Source of the DNA: RUG11690 sp045616665
GTDB lineage: Bacteria; Bacteroidota; Bacteroidia; Bacteroidales; WCHB1-69
NCBI GenBank assembly: GCA_045616665.1
Contig: JAZLHE010000045.1
Coordinates: forward strand, 1 to 64,000
Direction: 5' to 3'
Length of the DNA stretch: 64,000 nucleotides
Within the stretch, counting starts at the first letter, position 1; each line of letters begins with the position of its first letter. Shown here piece after piece: positions 32,818 through 41,464 of this stretch. Below the pieces are notes generated by a model. It was not told the origin of the DNA and made no database searches. It worked only from the letters and a program-made list of their open reading frames with translations. A program made the position numbers and the translations under genes.

Positions 32818-33903
32818 TTATTGAACTTCAACGGCTTCTTTTAATCTTTCCGCATTTTCTGCCACTTGCAGGGCCTCGATGGTCTCTTGAATGTCGCCAT
32901 CCATAAATCCGACCAGGTTATACATCGTAAGATTGATGCGGTGGTCGGTAACGCGGTTTTGAGGATAGTTGTAGGTGCGAATCTTGGCCGAACGGTCGCC
33001 GGTAGATACCATGGTTTTACGCTTGGAGGCCACCTCGTCAAGATATTTCTTGTATTCACGCTCAAAAAGACGGGTTCTCAATACGCTCATCGCCTTGTCG
33101 AGGTTTTTTAACTGGGATTTTTCATCCTGAATAGCGACTACGATACCCGTGGGGATGTGGGTCAAACGAACAGCAGAGTAGGTGGTGTTGACGGACTGGC
33201 CGCCAGGACCGGATGAGCAGTAGGTGTCCTTACGAATATCGCTCATTTTCAGTTCCACATCAAATTCGTCGGCTTCGGGCAGAACAACCACGGAGGCGGC
33301 GGAGGTGTGAACACGTCCTTGTGCTTCGGTTTGCGGAACACGCTGTACGCGGTGAACACCTGATTCGTACTTCATCAGGCCGTAAACACCGTCACCACTG
33401 ATGGTGAAGACAATTTCCTTGAAACCGCCGACGGTGCCTTCGGTCATCGAAACCACTTCGTATTTCCAGCCTCTTTTATCGCAGTAATGTTGGTACATAC
33501 GGAATAAGTCCCCGGCAAAGATGCTGGCTTCGTCGCCACCGGTGCCGGCACGGATTTCCACTTGCGCGTTTTTGCTGTCCTGAGGATCGGAAGGCAGCAG
33601 CAACAAGCGGATGTCTTCTTCCATTTTGTCTTTTTCTTTCAGAAAATTGTCCAATTCCTCTTTCGCCATTTCACGAAAGTCCTCGTCTTTTTCAGTGGCA
33701 ATGACTTCTTTGGAATTGGCAATGTTCTCCACAATGTTTTTGTATTTCTTATAGGCTTCCACCACGGCTTGCAAATCCTTGTAATCCTTGCTCAATTTGA
33801 TGAATTTCTTCATATCGGCAATGATTTCCGGCTTGGTGATTTCTTCCCCGATTTCAAGCCATCTTTGATGTATAATCGCCAGTTTGTCTAATAAATCGTT
33901 CAT
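32818..33903 (-). CDS. prfA: Peptide chain release factor 1
   Basis: The 361-residue product is a full-length class I release factor. The catalytic GGQ is in SSGPGGQSVNTT (G234-Q236), and the codon-reading tripeptide is P190-Q191-T192 in HRVQRVPQTEAQGRVHTSA, the P-x-T type of RF1, so it should read UAA and UAG. The HTSA and VLPEADE segments are standard. It has its own promoter and is divergent from the ddl operon. Confidence 0.93.
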   Translation of the reverse strand: MNDLLDKLAIIHQRWLEIGEEITKPEIIADMKKFIKLSKDYKDLQAVVEAYKKYKNIVENIANSKEVIATEKDEDFREMAKEELDNFLKEKDKMEEDIRLLLLPSDPQDSKNAQVEIRAGTGGDEASIFAGDLFRMYQHYCDKRGWKYEVVSMTEGTVGGFKEIVFTISGDGVYGLMKYESGVHRVQRVPQTEAQGRVHTSAASVVVLPEADEFDVELKMSDIRKDTYCSSGPGGQSVNTTYSAVRLTHIPTGIVVAIQDEKSQLKNLDKAMSVLRTRLFEREYKKYLDEVASKRKTMVSTGDRSAKIRTYNYPQNRVTDHRINLTMYNLVGFMDGDIQETIEALQVAENAERLKEAVEVQ

Positions 33904-33930
33904 TATTTCTCCAATGTATTAATGAGGTTG

Positions 33931-33938
33931 CAAACTTA
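33931..33938 (-). promoter_or_regulatory. Promoter -7 element (TAAGTTTG) for prfA
   Basis: A full TAnnTTTG match on the minus strand, 27 bases before the prfA start. Confidence 0.6.
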
Positions 33939-34064
33939 CAAAAATTTTTGGATTTTTTATCTGTCTAAATCAAATTTTAAAACGTAATAAATCTTGTCTT
34001 AAAATTAACTTGTTGATGTTCAAAAAATTATTGATGATGGGAAAAATGACGACATCGATTTTAG

Positions 34065-34072
34065 TATTTTTG
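34065..34072 (+). promoter_or_regulatory. Promoter -7 element (TATTTTTG) for the ddl-lpxK envelope operon
   Basis: TATTTTTGC lies 23 bases before the ddl start. It is the only promoter match in a junction before the seven tightly packed genes up to lpxK. Confidence 0.65.
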
Positions 34073-34095
34073 CGAGATTACATAATAATATAGAA

Positions 34096-35076
34096 ATGAA
34101 AAACATAGCTATCTTGGCCGGTGGAAATTCCGGCGAATATGAAGTCTCTCTCAAAACCGGTGAGAATATAATGAATCAGATGGATAGAAAGTTGTTCAAC
34201 CCTTATTTTATTCACGTTAAGGGTACCGAATGGACTTATTGCGATGAGCAAAAACATCAATATTTCATCGATAAAAACGACTTTTCGTTAACGCTTAACG
34301 GTCAGAAAATCATTTTTGATGTCGTGTTCATTGCTATTCACGGAAATCCGGGAGAAAACGGAAAGTTTCAGGGCTATTTTGATATGCTCGACATCCCTTA
34401 TACCGGTTGTGATTGTTTCTGCTCGGCTTTGACTTTCAACAAATATTTCTGCAATGCTGTTTTGCGTGAGATCGGCATTCCTGTTTCCCCTTCCCTCCAT
34501 TTTTATCGCAATGATGTTATTGATGAGGCTGCCGTTGAAAGCGTTTGCGGTTTTCCCTGCTTCGTCAAGCCGTGCAATTCGGGTTCCAGCGTCGGTGTGA
34601 CGAAAGTGCAAAATGCGGATCAGATGAGAGCCGCCATTGCCGAAGCATTCAAGTACGATGACCAGCTGATGATTGAGAAGTTGATTTCAGGTCAGGAACT
34701 GGCTTGCGGTGTGGCTACCGTGGATGGTCAATTGCGTGCTTTGGCCGTGACTGAAATTACCAGCAAGAACGAATTTTATGATTACCAGTCTAAATACACC
34801 GATGGCTTGCACGATTTGATTACTCCCGCACGCCTGTCTAAGGAAAATTATGATTTGGTGATGAAATATTCTGAAAAAGTTTATCACCATTTAAACTGTA
34901 AGGGGGTTGTGCGTGTCGATTTTATTATAACGCCGGAAGGAACGCCCTATTTCTTGGAAATCAATACGATTCCAGGACAAACCGCAATGAGTATCATTCC
35001 TAATCAAGTGAAATACAATAAAATAGATTTAAAAGATTTTTACACAGGCGTCGTTTTAGATGCACTCAACAAATAA
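34096..35076 (+). CDS. ddl: D-alanine--D-alanine ligase
   Basis: The 326-residue product is an ATP-grasp enzyme making D-Ala-D-Ala for peptidoglycan. It has the N-terminal AILAGGNSGEYEVSLKTGEN, the FIAIHGNPGENGKFQGYFD and IPYTGCDCFCSALTFNKYF segments, the ATP-grasp lysine region GFPCFVKPCNSGSSVGVTKV, and the magnesium-binding end VRVDFIITPEGTPYFLEINT followed by IPGQTAMS. It leads an operon of wall-remodelling and envelope genes. Confidence 0.92.
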   Translation: MKNIAILAGGNSGEYEVSLKTGENIMNQMDRKLFNPYFIHVKGTEWTYCDEQKHQYFIDKNDFSLTLNGQKIIFDVVFIAIHGNPGENGKFQGYFDMLDIPYTGCDCFCSALTFNKYFCNAVLREIGIPVSPSLHFYRNDVIDEAAVESVCGFPCFVKPCNSGSSVGVTKVQNADQMRAAIAEAFKYDDQLMIEKLISGQELACGVATVDGQLRALAVTEITSKNEFYDYQSKYTDGLHDLITPARLSKENYDLVMKYSEKVYHHLNCKGVVRVDFIITPEGTPYFLEINTIPGQTAMSIIPNQVKYNKIDLKDFYTGVVLDALNK

Positions 35077-35081
35077 TCCGA

Positions 35082-36158
35082 ATGAAAAAACGTATCACAT
35101 TTTTAGTTTTATGCTTTGCCTGTCTGCAATTGTCAGCACAATATACAGACCAGGATATCGTCAATTACCTGAATCAGTATAAGGATTTGGCGATTCAAAA
35201 GATGTATCAATACAAAATTCCGGCCAGCATTACCTTGGCGCAAGGGGTTTTTGAAAGTGCCTGCGGAACCAGCCGCTTGGCTCGTGAAGGCAATAACCAT
35301 TTTGGTATCAAGTGTCATAACACCTGGACAGGAGACACTTTGCGAATTGATGATGATGAGTTGCAGGAATGTTTCAGAAAATACGCAACTCCCGAAGAAT
35401 CTTATAATGACCATTCCTTGTTTTTGACTTCGCGTTCACGTTATGCCAATCTGTTTGAATTGGACGTGATGGATTATGAAGCCTGGGCAAGGGGTTTGAA
35501 GGCCGCCGGCTATGCGACGAATCCCAAATATGCCGACCGCCTGATCGATTTGATTAAGCGGTTCAATATTGCCCAATATGATACTTTGTATCAACAGCGT
35601 CTGGCCAGTAACTGGTTTACTGACGAAAATGTCAGAAAACAGGACGAAGTGGCTCAAGCAGAAATGAAAAAAACACCATCGCCAAAGTTCGTTGCCATCA
35701 AGCAGGACAGTGTGGTTACTCCTAAGAAAAATGTGGAAAAAGTTACACCGGCTACTTCAAAATGCTTGGTGTTTACGGCCACTCCCACGGATTTTCCGAA
35801 AGTGAAATGTCCGTTTACCGATAGGGAAGTTTTTGCCAATAATAAGACCTATTTTGTTATTGCGGCGGAAAATGACACTTACGCCTCCATTGCCAAAGAT
35901 GTTCAGGATACTGAAAAAAATCTTCGAAAATACAACGATGTCACAGATTCTAAACAACAGTTGGAACCGGGCGAAGTGGTTTATCTTGGCATTAAAGGCA
36001 AGACCGCTACAGAAAAAAATCACTTGGTTCAAGCCGGGGAAACCTTGCGCTATGTCTCTCAAAAATACGGTATTAGATTGAATTTTATCTTTAAATACAA
36101 TAATTTGAATGAAAATTCAGTTATTCATCCAAACGATATCATTATATTGAAACATTAA
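35082..36158 (+). CDS. Secreted N-acetylglucosaminidase (GH73) with LysM domain
   Basis: The 358-residue product has a signal peptide ending LQLSAQ. A GH73/FlgJ-type glucosaminidase domain (about 25-170) follows, with the catalytic glutamate E58 in LAQGVFESACGTSRLA, the NNHFGIKCH segment and YNDHSLFLTSRSRYANLF. After a linker comes a second-domain region resembling a diverged LysM (about 250-305). A clear C-terminal LysM is at about 313-357 (HLVQAGETLRYVSQKYGI). It should cleave peptidoglycan glycan strands in the periplasm. It starts 5 bases after ddl, and its paralogue follows 4 bases later. Confidence 0.87.
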   Translation: MKKRITFLVLCFACLQLSAQYTDQDIVNYLNQYKDLAIQKMYQYKIPASITLAQGVFESACGTSRLAREGNNHFGIKCHNTWTGDTLRIDDDELQECFRKYATPEESYNDHSLFLTSRSRYANLFELDVMDYEAWARGLKAAGYATNPKYADRLIDLIKRFNIAQYDTLYQQRLASNWFTDENVRKQDEVAQAEMKKTPSPKFVAIKQDSVVTPKKNVEKVTPATSKCLVFTATPTDFPKVKCPFTDREVFANNKTYFVIAAENDTYASIAKDVQDTEKNLRKYNDVTDSKQQLEPGEVVYLGIKGKTATEKNHLVQAGETLRYVSQKYGIRLNFIFKYNNLNENSVIHPNDIIILKH

Positions 36159-36162
36159 GACT

Positions 36163-37401
36163 ATGAAAAGAATATTTTTATTAATTGCTTGTTTTTCAAC
36201 TTTTTTTGCATATTCTCAATATACGGAAGAAGATGTTTTATCCTATATTGACAAATATTCTTCCCTGGCGGTGCAGTCAATGAAGACGTACCATATTCCT
36301 GCCAGCGTGAAGTTGGCGCAGGCCATCTATTCTTCCAATGCGGGACAAAGTAAGGTGGCGAAGGAATCCTTGAATCATTTTGGACTTTTGTGCAACAATG
36401 AATACAAGGGCGAAATGTATTATGAAACTTCCGACAAAAGTGGCAATTGCTACCGCTTGTACAATAATGTGGAAGAATCGTTTCAAGACCATAATTTGTT
36501 TTTGACGACTCGTCCACGCTATGCGGCTTTATTTGAACTTCCAGCCGATGATTACAGATCTTGGGCCAATGGCTTGCAGACCTGCGGCTATTCAATTAAC
36601 CCAGAGTATGCGCAGCGTTTAATCAATCTGATTGAAAAATACAATTTGACTCGTTTTGATAGAACTTCCGAAAATCCGGTTCGGCCGGCAGAAATAGAAA
36701 AAACAGCAGAACCTGAAGTGGCTATGCAAGTGGCTGTTCCTGCGGTTGTTCCCGTGGCAGCAGCGACTCCAACCGAACCTCAGCAAGCCCAGGTGGAACC
36801 TAAAAACGAAGTTCAGCCGGCGGTTGACAAAGTTGAAAGTCCAGCTTCTCTTCCGGAAAAGAAAGAAAATACAAAAATTGAAGATAATCAAACGGTAAAG
36901 CCGGATACGGTGATTGATGGAATTGAAATCTATATTAACCGCGTCAAGGCGAAAAAGGCGGCTAAAGCTCCCAATAGTAATGCGGCGGAATCGAAACCCA
37001 TCATTAATATGAATGTTTTCACGGCTAAAGACAATGAATATAAGGTGAGTTATTTCCCAAATACGCAGCGTGATGTATATGAAAACAACAAAATTAAGTT
37101 TGTTATCGCACGCAAGGGTGACACTTACGCAAAGTTGGCATACGAAACCCGGTTGATGGAATCGGATTTGCGCACGTACAATGATGCTTCTGAAAACTAT
37201 GAACCTTTGGAAGGCGAAGTCGTATATTTGCAATTGAAAAATACAAAGTCAGAGGTGAGCTACCATAAGTTGGATTATGGTGATTCGTTTAGGTATTTGT
37301 CACAAAAATATGCGATTCAATTAAAATTGTTACTGAAACGCAATAAACAGCCTGATGGCGGTTTTGTCGCGGGTTCGTTAATTTGCGTTGATTGTAAGTA
37401 A
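36163..37401 (+). CDS. GH73-like paralogue lacking the catalytic glutamate (pseudo-enzyme)
   Basis: The 412-residue product is a tandem paralogue of the preceding gene: same signal peptide type, NHFGLLCNNEY, FQDHNLFLTTRPRYAALFEL, then a long Pro/Ala/Glu/Lys linker (about 170-280) and diverged LysM-like regions at the C terminus. At the catalytic position the active copy reads VFESACG while this one reads IYSSNAG, so the general acid glutamate is serine (S57). It probably binds wall glycan without cutting it, perhaps as a regulator or scaffold of its neighbour and of the M23 peptidases. Confidence 0.78.
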   Translation: MKRIFLLIACFSTFFAYSQYTEEDVLSYIDKYSSLAVQSMKTYHIPASVKLAQAIYSSNAGQSKVAKESLNHFGLLCNNEYKGEMYYETSDKSGNCYRLYNNVEESFQDHNLFLTTRPRYAALFELPADDYRSWANGLQTCGYSINPEYAQRLINLIEKYNLTRFDRTSENPVRPAEIEKTAEPEVAMQVAVPAVVPVAAATPTEPQQAQVEPKNEVQPAVDKVESPASLPEKKENTKIEDNQTVKPDTVIDGIEIYINRVKAKKAAKAPNSNAAESKPIINMNVFTAKDNEYKVSYFPNTQRDVYENNKIKFVIARKGDTYAKLAYETRLMESDLRTYNDASENYEPLEGEVVYLQLKNTKSEVSYHKLDYGDSFRYLSQKYAIQLKLLLKRNKQPDGGFVAGSLICVDCK

Positions 37402-37410
37402 TCAGGGAAA

Positions 37411-38370
37411 ATGGCCAAAACCTTTTATCATTTTAATACGAAAACCCTTTCGTTTGAAAAGGTTAAGTTGAGTGTAAAAGACATAGTCAGGCGTGTGCTG
37501 TGGATTTTTGCCAGTGCTTTGACTTTTGCGGCCATTTTTATTTGGATAGCTTTTTACTTGATTGATTCTCCAAAGGAAAAGATGCTTCAACAGGAGAACG
37601 AAAAACTGAAAGCTCAAATCAAAAGTCTGGACAAACGCCTGGATGTGATGTCGGATGCCTTGGCGGATATAGAAAATCGTGATGACAATATTTATCGTGT
37701 CATTTTTGAAACCAATCCGCTGCCGGCCGAGCAGCGTTATCCTCAATTGTATGCGCAAAAAAACACCCATTTGGACAACGGCGACGCTTTTGAATTGATG
37801 AAGGGCGTTTCTGATAAGGCTGATCGACTTATTGTGCAGTTGTCGGCCCAATCGCGTTCTTTTGATACAATTGCCGACGTGGCACAGCGAAAATCCGATA
37901 TGCTGATGTCCATTCCGGCTATTCGTCCTATGAAGAACATCCATTCTGTCACTTCCGGTTTTGGTCGCCGTTATCATCCTATTTTGAAAACAATGAGAAT
38001 GCACACAGGCGTGGATATTGCCGCACCCAAGGGTACGCCTATCTATGCGACTGCCGACGGCCGTGTCACAAGTCAAACGGGCGGTAGCGGATATGGCATT
38101 ACGGTGGTTATCAATCACGGCTATTCCTATCAGTCGTTGTATGCGCATTTGTCTAAAAAGGTGGTAAAACCTGGCGAAAAGGTTAAACGCGGACAACTGA
38201 TTGGCTATGTGGGAAATACGGGCTTGTCATTTGGACCTCATCTTCATTATGAAGTCATCAAGGGCGGCGTAAAAGTGAACCCTGTCCATTATTTCTTTGA
38301 CGATATCACTCCTCAAGAATATGACGCCATTCTTGAATCTTCTAAAATTGTTAACCAGGCGTTGTCTTAA
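37411..38370 (+). CDS. Membrane-anchored M23 peptidoglycan endopeptidase
   Basis: The 319-residue product has one N-terminal membrane segment (about 31-52), a coiled-coil stretch (about 55-92) and a C-terminal M23 LytM domain. The zinc ligands are complete: H198 and D202 in MHTGVDIAAPKG, and H279 in GPHLHYEV; H246 (SLYAHL) and H277 complete the active site. It should cut stem-peptide cross-links in the periplasm. The N-terminal layout resembles MepM/EnvC-like activators and hydrolases. It is the fourth gene of the ddl operon. Confidence 0.88.
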   Translation: MAKTFYHFNTKTLSFEKVKLSVKDIVRRVLWIFASALTFAAIFIWIAFYLIDSPKEKMLQQENEKLKAQIKSLDKRLDVMSDALADIENRDDNIYRVIFETNPLPAEQRYPQLYAQKNTHLDNGDAFELMKGVSDKADRLIVQLSAQSRSFDTIADVAQRKSDMLMSIPAIRPMKNIHSVTSGFGRRYHPILKTMRMHTGVDIAAPKGTPIYATADGRVTSQTGGSGYGITVVINHGYSYQSLYAHLSKKVVKPGEKVKRGQLIGYVGNTGLSFGPHLHYEVIKGGVKVNPVHYFFDDITPQEYDAILESSKIVNQALS

Positions 38371-38382
38371 AAATCTGCGAAT

Positions 38383-39306
38383 ATGGAATTCAAAAGTTTT
38401 TATAGAAAAATCAAGCAGCTTTTTAAGGATATTTCTGCCAATTGGAAGACACACTATCGCTTGACGATTAAGACGGAAGAAAACCACGCAGAGAAGTTTT
38501 CGCTTGTCTTGACCCCGCAGCGTATTTTCGTCATTGTGGGGTCGGCGGCGGTTTTCCTCATTGCGCTAACCGCTTTGATTATCAGCGTAACACCCTTGAA
38601 ATACTACATTCCGGGCTATACTACCTTGGAAGAACACAAGTTATACTTGAATGTATCGGCTCAGGTGGATTCTATGTCTCTTTTGGCACAACAAAATCAG
38701 CAATATTTAGACAATTTGTACAATATTTTGAATGATCAGATTGAGGAAGATGAAAATAGTATGGACGGCGAAGGTTCCCAAACTGCCAGCCACGATTTGA
38801 CAGAGCGGGACAATACGCAGAAAGAGGCTATGGAAGAAGTCGATAACCAGGCAAATATGCTGTTGTCAAATAATGTGAGGACGGAAGAGGATAACAGCAA
38901 AATTCCCGTAACGCATCGGGCGAATATCAGTAATATCACACTTTATACTCCTACAACCGGAATGATTGTGAAGAATTTTGATATGGCCAGCAATCATTAT
39001 GGCATTGATATTCAGAATAAAAGGCATACGATTATTACTTGTGTGGCCGACGGCATTGTTATTTATTCGGGATTTGATCCTATTAGTGGAAATACCTTGG
39101 TCGTGCAGCATCCAGGCAACATCATTTCCATTTATATGCATGCGGATGTGTTGCTTAAGTCGGTGGGTACGAAAGTGACTATGGGCGAAGCCATTGCCAA
39201 GATGGGAATGAGTGGCAATGATGACATAAAAGGTCCTCATTTGCATTTTGAATTGTGGTACAACGGATTTCCTGTTAATCCGTTGGATTATATCGTTATT
39301 AAATAA
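38383..39306 (+). CDS. Second membrane-anchored M23 family peptidase
   Basis: The 307-residue product has a basic N terminus, a membrane segment (about 48-68), an acidic low-complexity linker (about 115-175) and a C-terminal M23 domain. Zinc ligands are H205 and D209 (NHYGIDIQ) and H288 (GPHLHFEL), with H253 (IYMHADV) and H286, so it should be active. It is paralogous to the preceding gene but diverged in its linker. The PG-hydrolase cluster (two GH73-type, two M23) suggests coordinated wall turnover, for example at division. Confidence 0.87.
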   Translation: MEFKSFYRKIKQLFKDISANWKTHYRLTIKTEENHAEKFSLVLTPQRIFVIVGSAAVFLIALTALIISVTPLKYYIPGYTTLEEHKLYLNVSAQVDSMSLLAQQNQQYLDNLYNILNDQIEEDENSMDGEGSQTASHDLTERDNTQKEAMEEVDNQANMLLSNNVRTEEDNSKIPVTHRANISNITLYTPTTGMIVKNFDMASNHYGIDIQNKRHTIITCVADGIVIYSGFDPISGNTLVVQHPGNIISIYMHADVLLKSVGTKVTMGEAIAKMGMSGNDDIKGPHLHFELWYNGFPVNPLDYIVIK

Positions 39307-39314
39307 TATCCATT

Positions 39315-40301
39315 ATGGAAAATAATATTACGCTTGATCCAGCCAATGTGATAGGCATATACGGACATAACAATTCCAATATAGATTTGCTTCGCAATAT
39401 TTATCCTAAAATAAAAATCACCGCGCGGGGAAATGAGGTAAAGGTGACGGGAGAAGACAGTGAGGTAGAGCTTTTTGTTGCACGTTTTGAATTGTTGCTG
39501 AAGCATTATGAACAATTTGGCAAAATTGATGAAACCGACATTCTAAATATTACCGCTTCTGAAGATGACAGTTTTTATCGTATGGACAGCAGCGGTATTG
39601 TAGATAATATTATCTTGCACGGTCGCGAAGGTCGTGTTATCAAGGCTATTACGCCAAATCAGCGGAAAATGGTGGAAAGTGCAGCAAAAAATGATATGGT
39701 ATTTGCCATTGGACCCGCGGGAACCGGAAAAACATATACGGCGGTTGCATTGGCCGTTCGTGCCTTGAAAAACAAACAGATACGTCGTGTTATCTTAACT
39801 CGTCCCGCCGTGGAGGCAGGCGAGAATTTAGGTTTTCTGCCCGGCGATTTGCGTGATAAATTAGATCCTTATTTGCAACCACTTTATGACGCGTTATGGG
39901 ATATGATGCCGATGCAGAAGCTAATTTCATATATGGATGACAAAACCATTGAAATTGCTCCCTTGGCTTTTATGCGTGGTCGTACCTTGGACAATGCCTA
40001 CGTGATTTTGGACGAGGCGCAAAATGCTACCGAAAGCCAAATCAAGATGTTTTTGACCCGTATGGGACGTAATGCCAAATTCTTTATTACAGGTGATATT
40101 ACCCAAATCGATTTGCCCAAACATCAAAAATCGGGTTTGGTGAATGCCGGACGCGTGTTAAAAGGGGTGAAAGGAATCGATTTTATTTATATGGATAATG
40201 GAGATGTCGTCAGACATCAGTTGGTTACCAAGATTATACAAAGATATGAGCAGTGGGAGGAAGCAAAAAATAAGGAGCTTGAAACCGGTGAAGACAAGTA
40301 G
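39315..40301 (+). CDS. PhoH-family ATPase (YbeZ-like)
   Basis: The 328-residue product has an N-terminal KH-like region (about 10-65) and a P-loop PhoH domain: Walker A AIGPAGTGKT (131-140), the TRPAVEAGENLGFLPGDL segment and Walker B YVILDEAQNAT, with the sensor region FITGDITQIDLP. PhoH/YbeZ proteins are cytoplasmic ATPases linked to ribosome or RNA metabolism, often with the endonuclease YbeY. Here it sits in the envelope operon and overlaps the start of lpxK. Confidence 0.88.
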   Translation: MENNITLDPANVIGIYGHNNSNIDLLRNIYPKIKITARGNEVKVTGEDSEVELFVARFELLLKHYEQFGKIDETDILNITASEDDSFYRMDSSGIVDNIILHGREGRVIKAITPNQRKMVESAAKNDMVFAIGPAGTGKTYTAVALAVRALKNKQIRRVILTRPAVEAGENLGFLPGDLRDKLDPYLQPLYDALWDMMPMQKLISYMDDKTIEIAPLAFMRGRTLDNAYVILDEAQNATESQIKMFLTRMGRNAKFFITGDITQIDLPKHQKSGLVNAGRVLKGVKGIDFIYMDNGDVVRHQLVTKIIQRYEQWEEAKNKELETGEDK

Positions 40302-41343
40302 GTATTTGCTTTTCCCGATTGCCTGGATTTATGGGGTGGCGGCGGCATTGCGGCGCTGGTTCTATCGTTGCGGATTGCTCAAATCGTTTGTTTCACCCGT
40401 AAAGACCATTGCGGTGGGCAATTTGTCCGTGGGTGGCACCGGAAAAACCCCTCATGTGGAATACCTGATTAGACTTTTGTCTGATAAATTTGAAATTGCG
40501 ACCTTGAGTCGAGGGTACAGACGCAAAACCAAGGGCTTTGTCCTGGCAAATGACATTGACGATTCTGACTTGTCGGCCGAAACTGTTGGCGACGAGCCGT
40601 TGCAGTTTTATACGAAGTTCCCCAATGTCAAAGTGGCGGTGGCGGAACAGCGAAAAGTCGGATTGCAACAATTGCATTTGAGATTTCCACAGCTGCAATG
40701 CGTCATTTTGGATGACTGTTACCAACATTTGCAGGTGGAGCCAAAATGTAGAATTTTGCTCACGGAATTCCATCAACCATATTGCGATGACTTTCCCGTT
40801 CCGATGGGAAGACTTCGTGAATTTAAATCCGCAGCCCGTTGGGCGGATATGGTCATCGTTTCCAAATCACCGGCAGAATTGCCGCTTGATCAAAAGGAAA
40901 TTTGGCGAAAACGATTGGATTTGCAAGAACATCAGCAGTTGTTTTTTACCGCGATGAAATATGGCGAATGGCAGCCGTTGACCGAAATGGCACGTCAAAA
41001 ACCGTTTGAATCTAAGGCAGAAGTGGTTTTGCTGACAGCTATCGCCCATCCGGAACCCTTGTGCGAATACTTGCATTCAAAATATAGGCTGGTCAAGCAT
41101 TTTCAATTTCCCGATCATCACTATTTTTCTAAAAATGAAATAGAAAATATTTATAATCAATACTTTGCAAATAATTCTGAAAATCGAATTTTGTTAACGA
41201 CCGAAAAAGACAGTATGCGTTTGCTATATCAAGAATTGGGTGAATATGTCGGCCGGATGCCTTTGTTTTCCATTCCCATCGAAGTCGAATTTTTATTTGC
41301 CGATAAGGAAAAGTTTGATCAAATAATCATAAGTAATTTGTAA
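40288..41343 (+). CDS. lpxK: Tetraacyldisaccharide 4'-kinase
   Basis: LpxK phosphorylates the lipid A precursor at the inner membrane. The P-loop is in IAVGNLSVGGTGKTPHVEYL, followed by SRGYRRKTKG, DEPLQF and VILDDCYQHL. I place the start at GTG 40288 (14 bases inside phoH), giving MKTSRYLLFPIAWIYG, the usual LpxK beginning, with an AAGGAG sequence at 40272-40277. A TTG at 40279 or ATG at 40246 are alternatives. The product is about 351 residues. It is the last gene of the ddl operon. Confidence 0.87.
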   Translation: MKTSRYLLFPIAWIYGVAAALRRWFYRCGLLKSFVSPVKTIAVGNLSVGGTGKTPHVEYLIRLLSDKFEIATLSRGYRRKTKGFVLANDIDDSDLSAETVGDEPLQFYTKFPNVKVAVAEQRKVGLQQLHLRFPQLQCVILDDCYQHLQVEPKCRILLTEFHQPYCDDFPVPMGRLREFKSAARWADMVIVSKSPAELPLDQKEIWRKRLDLQEHQQLFFTAMKYGEWQPLTEMARQKPFESKAEVVLLTAIAHPEPLCEYLHSKYRLVKHFQFPDHHYFSKNEIENIYNQYFANNSENRILLTTEKDSMRLLYQELGEYVGRMPLFSIPIEVEFLFADKEKFDQIIISNL

Positions 41344-41438
41344 TCAGTATTTTAAATATATTTTCATTTATTGTTTTAATATTTAGGTTGATAGCATAGA
41401 AATTTGTTGAAGTAGGAATTTATATTGAACTTTTTATT

Positions 41439-41446
41439 AATTTTGC
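41439..41446 (+). promoter_or_regulatory. Promoter -7 element (TAATTTTG) for the purine nucleoside phosphorylase gene
   Basis: TAATTTTGC lies 18 bases before the ATG at 41465. Confidence 0.6.
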
Positions 41447-41464
41447 GAAATAAATAGAATTGCC

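Noticed and set aside
36619..37233. Long antisense frame (204 codons) opposite the GH73-like paralogue
   Set aside because: It lies fully inside a well-supported gene, opposite the Pro/Ala/Glu/Lys linker whose composition removes antisense stops. The translated product has no recognisable features.
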